DNA of 64,000 nucleotides from Sepioteuthis lessoniana (taxonomy: Eukaryota; Mollusca; Cephalopoda; Myopsida; Loliginidae): assembly GCA_963585895.1 (NCBI GenBank), contig OY757904.1, positions 67,257,833 through 67,321,832 on the forward strand. Direction: 5' to 3'. The first letter of the stretch is position 1. Every line of letters starts with the position of its first letter. The translations under genes were made by a program, and so were the position numbers. Below the pieces are notes generated by a model. It made no database searches. It was given only the letters and a program-made list of their open reading frames with translations, and was not told where the DNA came from. Shown in pieces: positions 34,580-46,117 of the stretch.

Positions 34580-35600
34580 TTAAAGAGAAAACTGAGGCTT
34601 TGAAGGGCAGCTGGACATATTGGTGGATGCTGTGAAACGTGGATGTTCTGCAGTATAAAAATATAATATCGTTTTTTATGCATTAAACCTTTTGCATTAT
34701 TTTAGAAATTAATTTTAATATTCAAAACACTTTTAATGACTAGGCTTTGAAACCGACATATTTGTTAGTGATGGGCCGTTCCGTTTTGTTACGGTGGAGT
34801 ATCAGACGTTAAATGCAAAGCCACACTCCTTACACCTGTTAGACTGCCCAACAATTCTTACTTGCCTACTCGACTTCTCGTCTTCGTTACGTCGCATCTA
34901 CGAATCACCACTGACATTTTTAATTAAGCTCCGTTGGATTCCAATAGGATTTGAGAAAGCGACCTTTCTAATAGCTTTTCCTGCAGAGTGATCAGAAAAT
35001 TTCGTTGAGCATCGAGAATAGTCAGGTCCCGCCTGAGTGGACGTCAGAACTATTTGATTTTTTTCTTTTATTTAATGGCATATCAATTTGCCTAAAATAT
35101 TTAATACCACGTACATTCATGTAGAATATAGTAGTAGTAATATATATAGCTTGGATGATAAAGGGTTTCTAATTGTCCCAATAATATTAGTCCGAAAGTG
35201 AACTTAATTGCAGGAGAGGAGATGCTTAATAAGATATCTCGGTCCAGCACGTTAGTCTCTGAACCATTGAGTCTCCAATCATTGGAGGACTCTGTGGATC
35301 TTTGGACGTTTGTCACACAAAACCGATCATAGAAAATACTTAACAGAAAAATAAAAGACGTTTTGTATAAGCGGGGTATATCTATGCGTAATATTGACAG
35401 AACAGTTTCCCCTTCTGAACATTTCCTATTTGTGTTTGTGTCTTAATCATATAGATTTATTAAATACCATGAAACCTGGAGAACCAGCTTCCTGACTGTA
35501 AATCTTTTCATTCTACATTTAATGTTAATATATGTAATAATATATGTAATTATCTGTTAGGTTTGTATTTTTTTATTTTACACTATTAAATATCTTAAAC
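34580..35600. other. Unclassified; two GC-richer patches
   Basis: 34780-35040 and 35190-35330 have more even base composition than their surroundings but only short ORFs and no motif I recognise. They may be fragments of elements whose other copies are outside this window. Confidence 0.35.
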
Positions 35601-36760
35601 ACGTAAAAACCGCTGTTACCCTAAACAATCTGAGGCCGCTGTGCTATGCTAAGCAAAGCTAAGGAAATAATTAGAATGTACTATGCACTGAAAATACATA
35701 GTGATGATCATGATATATCATCATCATCATCAAGTCGTGCCGCCAGATATCCCTGACCCCCTCTCGCCACTTCTCTCTATCATTCATCGCTTTTGGCAGG
35801 TCTTCAGAGTTACAATCCCGTAACTGCTGTATGTATGTTCGAGGCGGGTCGTCCTACTTTTGATTGGCCATATGCGGGGGTCCATAGGAGTACATCACTG
35901 ATGAGTTCATCTTTGCTTCTCCAGCTGTGTCCTGCGTATCTGGTTCGTCTAACTTGTATAATTTTCGTGATGGGAGGCAATTGGTCGTATAGTTGGTGTC
36001 TTGTGAGGTGTATGACGCAGGACTTGTTATGGACAGGCTATTCGATAGGCTCTCGATCATATGGAAATCAGACCTGACGATAAAATGAACGCAGTTTCTT
36101 CCAGGCAGTGGTTGTATCGATACTACTATTTGATGCACTATTTGGACGCTAACTAAACGGCTAAAGAAGAAACTAGACGGCAATTACACAAGAATGTCAT
36201 GATATATGCTTACATCTTAAATGTTGTAACCACTTAGTTACAGGAGCTATCTGGTACCTGTTTGCCTGCCCAAGCAGAAAGAAAAAAAAGAATGTAACTG
36301 ATCACTCAAGTAATATTTGGCTGTTCACTACTGCTGCGTCTAATCTCTGAGAAACATCAGCTACTGTAATCAACCTGAGATCTGTATGCTAGACAAAGCA
36401 AAAACGCAGTAAATGATAAGAATGTACTGATCATTGCAGTTAATCAATGAATAGCCTATTCCCTATTTAGAAGTCCTAACCACTTAGAGTTGCAGGTTTT
36501 ATGAGCAAACTAAACGAGGTTTGAAATAATAGAATGTACTGATAACTAAAGTGAAGAAATTGTTATCCTATTCACTGCTGATACAGACGACCACAAAGAA
36601 AGCAGCAGGTTCCATAAGAAATATGATGCCCTCTAAATGTTCATAGCTTAGAGTAATAACGTATTGACCAATGAAGTTAAGCAATGGTTAGCCTGTATCC
36701 TACGTACAAAGATGGGACCCTTTGAACAGTATATAACGAAATACACAATAAATTATTCCA
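35600..36760 (+). repeat. Degenerate ~120-bp tandem repeat
   Basis: A unit beginning AGAATGTACTGATnA...AGTnAAnnAAT...TATCCTATTCAC recurs at 35669, 36290, 36419, 36531 and, weakly, 36656, with spacings of roughly 112-129 bp. A shared internal block is TAACCACTTAG(A)GTTGCAGG. The array is split between the first and second units by an RTE fragment (35719-36197). Confidence 0.65.
35719..36197 (-). mobile_element. RTE-like LINE, 3' fragment with target-site duplication
   Basis: Minus-strand 3' end of the RTE family, with the TGATGATGA tail at 35719-35731 and C-terminal coding remains, 5'-truncated at 36197. CATGATATAT occurs on both sides (35709-35718 and 36198-36207), a 10-bp target-site duplication. 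It marks insertion into the older tandem repeat. The frame is broken. Confidence 0.85.
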
Positions 36761-36954
36761 AAATAATAAAGAGGGAGAATAATGAAATCTTATGTAATGC
36801 TCCTTATCGGCTTTGATTATTATTTACCAAATTGTATTTGATTTTTATTTTCTCAATTTAAGTTGATTTTAATTTTTTTTTCAGATTTATTTCTTTATTT
36901 CCAGTCATTTTATTTTTCATCATTTCATAAATTAATTTTCATTAACTATAGTTG

Positions 36955-37286
36955 AAAATTAGGCAAGAATGCTACGTGCTGGTTTGAAAAAAATACTCGA
37001 AGCCGCTCTCCACGGAGCACTAGCTTACCTACCATCTAACGTATCATCGAATTAAGAGAAATGAGACATTCGAGGAACTATTGGAGAATTAAAGAAGAAC
37101 ACATGGGCGACGTTCCCTTTTGGACTCCTATACACGGACGCGAACGTGTTAGCCGACAAACAAGGTTTTTATATATATCGGGTCTGTACGGGCACTGGAT
37201 GCTGGGTAATGAATCTGCTAAGAGTAAGAGAAGATTGTGGAGAATAGCGAACGGGAGTCAGGAAATTCCATGCTAACAGCAGGACC

Positions 37287-37323
<37 letters not shown>
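36955..37323 (+). mobile_element. Divergent RTE-like LINE, 3' end with (GAT)n tail
   Basis: The coding remnant at 37061-37276 includes RHSRNYWRIKEEHMGDVPFWTP, equivalent to RHAGHCWRSKDELISDVLLWTP of the main RTE family but from a different subfamily. It ends in a clean (GAT)n tract at 37288-37323, the element's 3' tail. Confidence 0.7.
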
Positions 37324-37324
37324 A

Positions 37325-38220
37325 AAAATTCTTAAGTATTTTTCACAAGCTAAAATCTCTTTTTCTTTACAATTTTTTTTCTGAGATCAGGACATTTAAA
37401 TCTTGGACCAAAGAAATCGTACGATAAGAAAAGTGAACATTTTTTAACAAGAAAATATTAGATATTTCAAAACTAATTCTGATCTAATATGATATGCGTA
37501 TTTTTATACAACAGGTCATTTAAACAGAAGAGATTAAATTGATATGACACAATGTCAATACTAGTTTGCCCTATATTTTCCGCGCATTTTACTTATTACA
37601 TGGGGCATAAAATAATACTATTTAAAACTAATGGCAGAAGAAATTAGTTGCGGTCAGTAGGATTGGACAAGAAATTACATATCCCATCGCACAAATAGAG
37701 GGCTAATGAAATTACTCGAACTTGAAAAGTAAACATATGAAATAGATAAATCAACATTTCCAAGACATTAAGGGCCTTCATGTTTTCCTTACGTCTAAAA
37801 ATTATGATTATCTTCGACATATTGGATATTTCATGTGTGTTAGAATTATTTCATTTGGTTATACCAATTTTGTTTAGATAAATCTAGAACTATAAATTAC
37901 AAGTAAGTAAAAGTTTGCAGAAATTTAGAAAAAATATTCATGTAATAAATTTACAAATGCCCAAATAATTCCAAATGTTTTAATATTTCCATTTGCTCCT
38001 TAGTTATGCATTGCTTATGAAAAAGAAAAGTTTTAAAAAGATCAATTTCAATTATTTATTAAAATAATGGAAGGGTGATTTTGCTTTGAAACATGCAATA
38101 TGTAGGAGTTGACATATAAATTACTCCAACGAGAGAGGTAAATGTTTTAATCTTGATATCTAACCTACATGTCCCAAAAGGTCATATTCATATATATGTT
38201 TTGTGTAAACCCTTGCAAAA
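37325..38220. other. No recognisable gene; AT-rich
   Basis: No ORF or repeat of note. Confidence 0.5.
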
Positions 38221-38221
38221 G

Positions 38222-38223
<2 letters not shown>

Positions 38224-38294
<71 letters not shown>
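38224..38294. repeat. (AT)n microsatellite
   Basis: About 70 bp of TA, followed by a short GT tract and irregular TA/CG sequence to 38450. Confidence 0.95.
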
Positions 38295-38296
<2 letters not shown>

Positions 38297-38469
38297 TGTG
38301 TGTGTGTGTGTATTTACGTCTACATATGTATGTATACTTATATATGGATACTCTCGTACGTATATATACTTACAAGAGTATTGGTTGAATTTAATGCGTG
38401 GGAAAATACATATGTACCCTTACATATATGTGTGCAAATATACGTGTATGCGTACCACAGTGTGTGTGA

Positions 38470-39325
38470 ATGATTAAATTATGTTTCATGTTGGTTTACT
38501 TTTTTATTTTACTTTAATTTGGCATAATGTGTAGCCAGTGATCTGGCATATTGTATTTATATCAAAGTTTCCCATACTCCATTTGTAAAGTGTTTTGAAT
38601 CAGAATATTTTAATCCTTTTTGATAATCTAATGTTCCTTCTATTAAGGGATACTCTTTTGTTCAGTCTTTGATTATATACAAAATACGTTTTGTCGCTGT
38701 CTATACATTTGATAATGTACATTACATCTTTTTTTTTAATTGTTGCAAAATTTCGATTTATCATAACTTTGTTTTCCATTTTCAGAGGGATTTTAATTTC
38801 CTTCTATTATAAGGTTTTGCTTTTGATGAAAATGTGCATTACATCATCAGAAAATATTTTTAAAATCTGTCTATCAAATCTCTTATAAATCCAACGAGAA
38901 AAACTTAAAGATAATACAAGACAAATAACTGCTAATTATTCCAGATAAAAGAGAAAAAAAACTTCATGGATTGGTCGATTACTCTGGATACGAATAATAA
39001 CCACCTCGTTTTTATCAAATGGGGAACTTGGAAGATGTGGATATAAAAACTGCAAAAGGACCATTTGTTGTTTTTTTATTTATTTTTTTACCATGATTAA
39101 TTACTTAAAATTCTGGCTTTTAATTAGTTTCGTACATTGAACAGTGACTTTGTTCCTCCCCATTTATTATAAAACATTGATTAAATTGATAAAAGATTGA
39201 TAAAAAAAGTAAGAAGTTGTAGCAACATTTTCTCATGGAGCATTTTGAATGAAAATATAGGATTTCTGCTGTGATAATTTATTAATCACGAAATTTATGA
39301 GCCAGTGTATTATCAGGGCTTTGTC
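38470..39325. other. No recognisable gene; AT-rich
   Basis: No ORF over 65 codons and no known motif. Confidence 0.5.
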
Positions 39326-39326
39326 A

Positions 39327-39328
<2 letters not shown>

Positions 39329-39391
<63 letters not shown>
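39329..39391. repeat. (CA)n-(AT)n microsatellite
   Basis: Short CA tract then TA tract, abutting the class B hammerhead relic on its right. Confidence 0.95.
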
Positions 39392-39392
<1 letters not shown>

Positions 39393-39550
39393 TCATCTAC
39401 AGACAGACTGTTTCGTTGTATCACAACAGTTTAGTGTAGCTAGATACACGAGATTCTTGAAGTCGAAACCCGGCTGATTTTTCGTAAGTCGAACATCTTT
39501 CTTTTGAGCTATCGTTATTTCAGCGTAAGCGAATGAATTTTAAGGTAAAT
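39391..39550 (-). mobile_element. Small hammerhead-bearing repeat, degenerate inverted copy
   Basis: Minus strand: stem I CUACA/UGUAG, stem II GUUGU/ACAAC with loop GAU, GAAA, helix III ACA/UGU with loop GUC, then GATGACG directly before (AT)n. The catalytic CUGAAGA has become CUAAACU, so the ribozyme is dead. The stems still pair and differ in sequence from the 29.4 kb copy. Confidence 0.7.
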
Positions 39551-39630
39551 ATTCATATATGTGTTTCGTCTACTGGAGAGCTTATTTTTTTTAAAGAGCT
39601 TTGCCTTCCCTACTCTAATGTTCAACCCAC

Positions 39631-39753
<123 letters not shown>

Positions 39754-39869
39754 ACGTGTTTACATGTATATAAACTTGCTTGCGTGCATGTTGGTGTGTA
39801 AATTTAAATATACTCTGAATCTAAAAAAATACTGAAATATCTATAAGGGTTTTACTTGTTTGAAATATG

Positions 39870-40115
39870 CATTAGATACATGGAATAGTCTGCTCAACGT
39901 TACGTATATCGTTGAAGTAAATGGAATTAGCAACACCAGTTCAAATTCTGGACAAGTCTGTTTTCGATATACTTCCTTATCATGTTCAAGAACTTGGCAA
40001 AACCACATCTTCTCCACCAGCTATGGATAAATCGTAGGGTAGGAGGCTCCTCGAGTCGTCAAATGATTAGCAAGTTATATTAACCAACCTTCATGAGTGA
40101 GATCGATTTTTATTT
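39870..40115 (+). mobile_element. tRNA-derived SINE (family 1), diverged
   Basis: B-box-like CAGTTCAAATTCTGGAC at about 39930, followed by the family body order (TACTTCCTTATCATG, CCAGCTATGGATAAATCG, GTAGGAGGCTCC). Confidence 0.55.
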
Positions 40116-40189
40116 GATTTCCCATGAATACAGTCCAGTGGCACATAAAAGAAAAAAGTATAGTTGATAGCTTAATAGTATGGGAGACT

Positions 40190-40500
40190 TTTTCAGATTG
40201 GTTGGTTGGTTGGTTGTTTTGGTTTCCAGCGTACCAACACTGAGTCATTTAAGTTGTTAACGAGCGTTGTCTAGGGCTACCCGAAAGTACCCTTTTCAAT
40301 AGCTACTACACCGATATGTTAGGGAGTTCCCCTTTCCTTTCTCTGGATTGCTCCACTTTACCCTTGAAATGTGCCTTATCATGCTGAGTGTTAATCAAGG
40401 AAGTATCAAGTACCATTTTTTGAGTCTTTGGTATGATTCGATCTGAGATTGAACTCCAGTCTAAAGGGCAATTGGCAAACACTCTACCATTAGGGAATTA
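40190..40500 (-). mobile_element. tRNA-derived SINE (family 2)
   Basis: Minus strand: tRNA-like head with B-box GAGTTCAATCTCAGATCG, then CCAAAGACTCAAAAAATGG, TTCCTTGATTAACACTCAG, GCTATTGAAAAGGG and an (AACC)n tail (GGTTGGTTGG on the plus strand). It aligns block for block with the plus-strand copy at 44965-45200, so this is a second SINE family distinct from family 1. Confidence 0.75.
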
Positions 40501-40660
40501 AATTTCAAACAATTCAGTTTCTTATTAGTATTGTTTTTATTTACAAGCAGTTAAATGTCAAAATAGTTTTATTTCAAACAGTTCAGTTTAGCAAAATTAT
40601 GCAGTTTAAATGACAAAAGAGGCCTATTTCTAACAATTTAATTTATCATAAGTACACAGT
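40500..40660 (+). repeat. ~60-bp minisatellite flanking repeat C
   Basis: Two to three imperfect units of TTATTTCAAACAGTTCAGTTTAG...CAGTTTAAATGnCAAAA, the same unit as at 62640-63010. Confidence 0.6.
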
Positions 40661-40897
40661 TTAGTTCTTATTGAACCATACATAGGACCCTATCAGGTTC
40701 TATCATTCCGGTCCAGTGTGGATCAAGGAACGATGCCATTAAATGGTTACTCCGCATTCCTCAAAGCTCCGGTATTATTGGAACCTCACTATTAGATAAT
40801 TTAGAGTCACTCAGGACACTTGTTGTGGAGGTCTTACTCCTCTGCGGAGAAGCAGTCGTTGTTGTAATCTACAGCCCCAGCCGACTGGGCAATGAAC
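40660..40897 (+). repeat. Dispersed ~200-bp repeat C
   Basis: One of the clearest copies: AGGACCCTATCAGGTTCTATCATTCC, ATGCCATTAAATGGTTACTCC, CTCTGCGGAGAAGCAGTCG, ending ACAGCCCCAGCCGACTGGGCAA. No promoter boxes or ORF shared among copies. Confidence 0.8.
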
Positions 40898-41019
40898 TTT
40901 TAAAAGCAACCAATCTAAAGGAAGGAAAACCAACTTTACACAGCTTAAAAAAGATAGACCTTGCATTACTTCCAGACGAAAGGATTCGATACATATATGT
41001 ATGGAAGGGAAAATAAGTG

Positions 41020-41920
41020 TTTTCTATATTTGTTGTATGATATCACTCTATTTAATCTATTTTTTAGAATATTTTGGCATAAAATATCTGAACAAAATCA
41101 CAAACCATACTTGTGTGTAAGTCTGTACTGAGTGATCCGCGTACTTTGATTTTCAGCTAAGGGATGTTGGCGTTTTAAATAATGTTAATACAGTAGCATT
41201 TGCGGATTAAAGCATTTGCCAGAAGTGTCACATAGTAAATAATAGGAAATGAAATTATCACCTGCTTCTATTCATTCCTTTTTGTAATGTAACTTTTTTT
41301 TCAACATGAAAATATATTTAATTTATCTGCTAAGGTTTGTTTGTATTTGTACTTATTTCCGTGACTAAAGATGTGAATATTACAGTTTGATAATAGGTTC
41401 ATTTTTAACTATTTATAACTGAATGTTATTCAATGAAAACAACTATTTTTTCCCGCAGTTCCGTTTGCAGCGATAAGAGACGTGTTTTGTATCTTTTAAT
41501 CATATCTTAGATCACGAATATTACTTGTGTGATTTCAAAATGTTAGAATTTCGAAAATGGATGACATACTGCTGTAACACTTGAAATCATTTAGAATCTT
41601 AAATCGAAGCAATGATAGAGGCCAGAACTGATGCAAAAATAATGTAAGTTTTATACTTTCTATGTGAATTAAAGACGCTCTGACGACGTAGATGTCGGTA
41701 GATACACAATATATAAAAGGGAAGCACTTAATTAAACATTACATGTTATATATTGAACCTATATTCTTGTAAACTAACATATTTTTCTGCTTGCTAGAAA
41801 AACAAAAATTGTCAGTAGAAAATTTTTAATTTTCGAGAAATTCCTTAATTAGAACCATAGTAAATTATCATGTTACAGATAATATGTTCCCCTTAGTGAT
41901 TTTTTCTTTTTTTTAACATA
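41020..41920. other. No recognisable gene; AT-rich
   Basis: No ORF or repeat of note. Confidence 0.5.
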
Positions 41921-42183
41921 CAAGGCTCATTAAATAAGTTTCCGGACTTTTTTCGTATGGGCATTTTTATTGATAGTACAAACATGGAACACTAGTCCCC
42001 ATCGAAGTAATCTACTCCGGTTGCAATGAACTTGTTGCACTGTTCCAAAAACTCCAAGAAGGCCCCATGGAAGTCCTCTTGTGTGGGCGTGTCAATGACC
42101 TTTGTCACAGACCCTTTCATCTCCTCAATTGTCTCATAACGACAGCCTCTAAGTTTTTCCTTGAGCTTATGAACGTGCTTAAC
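41921..42183 (-). mobile_element. Mariner 3' fragment
   Basis: Minus-strand copy of the 23.3-24.2 kb mariner family. It starts at a terminal repeat (CAAGGCTCATTAAATAAGTTTCCGGAC) next to TA. It then holds the C-terminal transposase end, including codons for the FxGD terminus and the TQEDFH-like block. It stops abruptly at 42183; the rest is lost. Confidence 0.8.
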
Positions 42184-42192
42184 CTTTCAAAT

Positions 42193-42328
42193 TTGCCATA
42201 CATTTTCATTGAATGTTTTAGCTAACTAAACTGCCAAATGGTCTGACCATACTAAATAATTTGCCTTACATTTTCATTGAATGTTTTAGCTAACTAAACT
42301 GCCAAATGGTCTGACCATACTAAATAAT
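42193..42328 (+). repeat. Tandem duplication, 68-bp period
   Basis: 42193-42260 and 42261-42328 are two adjacent copies differing at essentially one base (TTGCCA versus TTGCCT near the start). A recent local duplication beside the mariner break. Confidence 0.9.
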
Positions 42329-42489
42329 GAAATGATTGATGCAATTAACTATCACAGTAAATAGTTCACACAATAATTGAATTATTTTATGGTTTTCTAC
42401 CTACCATTCTATTATCGCATCAAGCTATCTTTTCATGTATAGTTGTTTTGTCTTTGGTTTAGGTTTCTGTTATTTTGTTTAATAACATT

Positions 42490-42700
42490 CCGGTAACTGT
42501 GATCTATTTAATGCCTATTTAATGCCAAAACCATCCCGGTTGAAGGATAGTAGTGGTACGATTTAAGCCATAACTGAGGAGAAAAGAGATTTAAAACCTT
42601 TCCCAATGATATATGTTCAAAAGTCAACCTAATAGCGTGGATGGAGTCCGATCTTATTAATTAGGTTCTCCTCGTAAACCACGGCGATTCCCTGTTTTTA
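42490..42700 (-). mobile_element. tRNA-derived SINE (family 1)
   Basis: Minus strand: GCCGTGGTTTACGAGGAGAAC head, CATTGGGAAAGG, CAGTTATGGCTTAAAT, TACCACTACTATCCTTC and GGTTTTGGCATTAAAT blocks, matching the 54.9 kb copy (GGCTTTGGCATTAAT). Confidence 0.65.
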
Positions 42701-42839
42701 TCATATATATATGCAAATTTCATTGAATATAATAGACATTTTATGCCTACATATTCTCTTTTGGATCCGTTCGAATTCCCGTATTACTTTTATCGTATTC
42801 GGGGGTAACTGATTAAGGTAATGTCCATTGTTGAATGTA

Positions 42840-42881
42840 TCCCTAGTACTTTCTGCCCGACTTTGGGCCATCATCAGGGGA
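42840..42881 (-). ncRNA. Hammerhead ribozyme motif (PLE class A)
   Basis: Minus strand: CUGAUGA at 42877-42871, same stem II and GAAA as at 18.8 kb, cleavage base A at 42844, stem I UCCC/GGGA. Core intact. Confidence 0.75.
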
Positions 42882-43266
42882 GAATCTGTTACAAAAGTGA
42901 TGTAACTTTTGTTTTAGCAAATTACTACTGTGTAAGGACGTCTTTGCTGTTGGAGATTATGGCGCTTGCTTTTAAATGTAATTCTGTAAATAGTGCCAGT
43001 AGCTAAAGACATTTAAGTACGTTAGCACTGGTTTGAAAATTAATTCTATTAAGTGCTGGTTGCAGGTTTCTAATATATAGTGCTTCGAGAATCTGAAGTT
43101 TTTGTTTATTATTTTGATGTTCGAGTATTGTTGTGTTGTCGGTGAGAATTTTTCGTAGTTGTGTTGTTGGGCATGAATGTTTTTTAAATGCTGAGCTATT
43201 GAACTTGTGTCCTTACGCAGTAGTAATTTGCTAAAACAAAAGTTACATCACTTTTTTAACAGATTC

Positions 43267-43308
43267 TCCCCTGATGATGGCCCAAAGTCGGGCAGAAAGT
43301 ACTAGGGA
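43267..43308 (+). ncRNA. Hammerhead ribozyme motif (PLE class A)
   Basis: CUGAUGA at 43271-43277, GAAA within 43295-43298, cleavage base A at 43304, stem I 43267-43270 with 43305-43308. Core intact. Confidence 0.75.
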
Positions 43309-43460
43309 TATATACAACTATGCACAATACCTTAATCAGTTCCCCCCGAAAACGATAAAAGTAATACGGGAATTCGAACGGATCCAAAAGAGAATATGTA
43401 GGCATAAAATGTCTATTATGTTCAATGAAATTTGCATTAGAGAAGAAATGCTGCTTAAAT

Positions 43461-43473
43461 ATACATATATATC

Positions 43474-43516
<43 letters not shown>
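43461..43516. repeat. (AT)n-(GT)n microsatellite
   Basis: Short TA tract with CT interruption, then GT tract. Confidence 0.9.
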
Positions 43517-43547
43517 CTGTGTGTTGGCGCTCCTGCGCGCACTTTAA

Positions 43548-44075
43548 TCAAACAGACGACATCTCCACACTAAATGGTAGTCCTTTGAAACTAGTGGACA
43601 AGTTCACCTACCTTGGAAGCAGCGTCTCATCAACCGAGAATGACATCATCACGTGACTAGCATAGACATGGGCAACTATCGATAGGCTCTAGGTGATATG
43701 GAAGTCAGACCTGACCGATAAAATAAAACACAATTTTTCCAAGAAGCGAATAATGTTGATACTGCTATATAGATGCACCACATGGACGCTAACTAAATGT
43801 ATGGGAAAAAAAGCTTGACAGCAATTACACACGAATATTGTGAGCTGTATTGGACAAGTCCTGGAGGCAACTTCCCACGAATCAGCTGCTATACAATCCT
43901 CTGCGACCCATCACGAAAACTCTCCAAGATAGACGAACCAGGCATGCGGGATACTGCCGGAGAAGTAAGGACCAACTCATAAGTGATATACTCCTATGGA
44001 GGCCTTCACATAGACGATCAATGGTCGGAAGACCAGCAAGATTCTATATACAACTGTCTCAAACAAAAGGCAGCT
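43548..44075 (+). mobile_element. RTE-like LINE, 3' fragment (dead)
   Basis: Plus-strand remains of the region downstream of the RT: LVDKFTYLGSSVSST, then IDRL...WKSDLTDK, LTKC-type, and RRTRHAG/GRPA-like blocks in changing frames. It lacks the final 3' tail. More diverged than the copies at 50 and 56 kb. Confidence 0.75.
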
Positions 44076-44317
44076 GTTGATATTAATATAGCACAGATTC
44101 CATAATATGTAATACACGAAGAAATCTTCGAAAGAATTTAGCTAAACCCTTTTGTGCCAATCATTTTAGAACTAAGCTTGGCTTTGTTCAAATTAATTGA
44201 TTGAATTTTTGCCTGATGCAAACCTGTCAGAGGCTATTTTAAGACTTGAGATTGGGTTGGTGAGGTTTGGTTTTATGTTATATCAACCACTGCAAGTTAC
44301 CTAATGCCAAATCTTGT

Positions 44318-44318
44318 T

Positions 44319-44349
<31 letters not shown>

Positions 44350-44350
44350 T
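44318..44350. repeat. Short (AT)n microsatellite
   Basis: TA tract with a CA interruption. Confidence 0.85.
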
Positions 44351-44494
44351 AGATATATATATTCGTAAACACATGTTAATAACATTCTTAAAAAAGCCTG
44401 AAATATTTTTTGCTCTCTGTAAAATGGTTTTAAATATTGATATATAAATGTCATAATTTTACATCAGTCTTTGTTTGTACACATAGATTGATCT

Positions 44495-44727
44495 ATTTAA
44501 CCCGTAGATAGGATCCTATCTAATGGTACAACTCCGGTTTAGAGCGGACCTGGGAGCAATGGCAGTGAAGAGGTACTCCCCATTACCCAGATCTCTTTGG
44601 TTAATGACTCGCCATCAGATTTATTAAAGTCATATCCTGGACACACATTGTGGAGGGGGTCTTAGACCTCTACAGAGATGCAGTCGGTGTATTCTACAGC
44701 CCCAGCTGACTGGGCTACACTTGATGA
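44495..44727 (+). repeat. Dispersed ~200-bp repeat C
   Basis: Clear copy: ATAGGATCCTATCTAATGG, AGCAATGGCAGTGAAGAGG, CACATTGTGGAGGGGGTCTTA, GATGCAGTCGGTGTATTCTAC, ending AGCCCCAGCTGACTGGGC. Confidence 0.8.
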
Positions 44728-44961
44728 TAGGGAATTACATACATTTATATTTACATAGTTCCTGTAGTTTCTTAAGACTTATTAATTGATTGATTGATTT
44801 TAACGGGATGTTGACCCATCTAGTTCACTCTAGACGTTGACTTTTGGGAATCAAATTTACAGTATGTTCGTATTTACTTTTTGTGTTGTTATTTTCTTCC
44901 CAGAGTTTTTTTTTTTCACATGATCCTATAGAATACAAAAAAAATTGAGTAGATATATTTG

Positions 44962-45200
44962 ACTTGGTCTAATGAGTTGAGTGTTCGCTAATGGTCCGAG
45001 AGACCGAGGTTCAATCCTAGGTCGAGACATCCCAAAGACTAAAAAAATGGTACTTGATGCCTCCTTGCTTACCACCCAGTATTATAAGGTAAGCATCGAG
45101 GCTAAAGTGGATCAGTATAAGGAAGAAGTAGCGCCCTCCCATACACCTTGGCTTTGCAGCTATTGAAAAGGGAGCCTTCGCCCTCGACTAAGGTCAGCAA
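44962..45200 (+). mobile_element. tRNA-derived SINE (family 2)
   Basis: Head GGTCTAATGAGTTGAG (A-box region) and B-box GAGGTTCAATCCTAGG, then CCAAAGACTAAAAAAATGG, CTTGATGCCTCCTTG and GCTATTGAAAAGGGAGCC. Pol III boxes and the partner copy at 40.2-40.5 kb support the call. Confidence 0.8.
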
Positions 45201-45204
45201 GTAC

Positions 45205-45395
45205 ATGTGACGCAAACAAGCACAACTACCCCGAGTCAGCGTGGATCTCCATATCTCCAGAACTGGAGTCTCACCATCAAAATCAGTTCAGTATCATACC
45301 CAGGACACCCTTTTTGGGGGAATTGATTGTCTTGCAACTCTGCTGAAAAAACAGTCCGTGCATTCTAAGCACAGCCGAAAGGGTCGTTGTTTAAT
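45205..45395 (+). repeat. Partial dispersed repeat C downstream of SINE
   Basis: AGAACTGGAGTCTCACCATC, CCAGGACACCCTTTTTGGG, CAGTCCGTGCATTCTAAG and CACAGCCGAAAGGGT match the 3' two-thirds of repeat C. The SINE directly before it probably inserted into the older repeat. Confidence 0.6.
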
Positions 45396-45399
45396 TTAA

Positions 45400-45984
45400 G
45401 GAAACATGAGTGGGTCATTCAATGAGTGTGAATCTTCGAATGAAATAGCAATGGCCTGCTTGTTAACACGTACAACACGGCGAGAGACGTGCACTGAAAG
45501 CAAATAGTTGAATACTACTTGTGAAGGTACGTATAAATAAAACAGCCTCAAAGAAAACATGATTGTAAACTTCAAACCCAGAATCAAAGTTTAAGTGCGA
45601 CTATCTAATGTGCTTTAATTAGACATCTTACATAAAGATGTTGGTTTCACTATTTCCGCTGTCTGGAATTTCATTTCGTTTTATTATGCGAATGAAACAG
45701 TACTTCAGCTCTGACAAGAATTTTGCTGTTGCCATTAAACTAACCGAACTGTAAATATCGATTATTCTATTGGTTTGGTTGGTCTCCCTTGTAAAATTCT
45801 ATATTCTACACCCACGAGTTAAGCTACTGCTCAATAATATAAGAATATCTGATCTTTTAAGGGGTTTTATTTCTTAAAATGAAACGGGAAATGTCTTTGA
45901 TTGTTGTGTGTTTATTGACAGTCATAAATATTTCCTACAATAGACTTCTAATAAAAATAAATATATTTAAGAAAACGCGTTCAC

Positions 45985-45985
<1 letters not shown>
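45400..45985. other. No recognisable gene
   Basis: No ORF or repeat of note. Confidence 0.5.
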
Positions 45986-46073
<88 letters not shown>

Positions 46074-46117
46074 ATATATATATATATAAAGGGGGAGAGA
46101 GAGGGAGAGAGAGAGAT
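45986..46117. repeat. (AT)n-(GT)n-(GA)n compound microsatellite
   Basis: TA to about 46027, GT to 46072, a short TA tract, then GA-rich sequence. Confidence 0.95.

Larger units (their letters stand above)
42708..43480. mobile_element. Penelope-like element (family A), inverted pair of 3' ends
   Basis: 42708-43212 is a minus-strand 3' end of the 15-18 kb PLE family: the coding tail ending near 43005 plus UTR with a hammerhead. At about 43213 it switches abruptly to a plus-strand 3' UTR of the same family (43213-43480), again with a hammerhead. Both outer ends run into (AT)n. The arms are unequal (about 500 and 270 bp). RT is absent, so it is not mobile. Confidence 0.8.

Noticed and set aside
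37288..37323. Independent (GAT)n microsatellite
   Set aside because: Its position directly after RTE coding remains, and the TGATGA tails of other copies, make it the LINE 3' tail.
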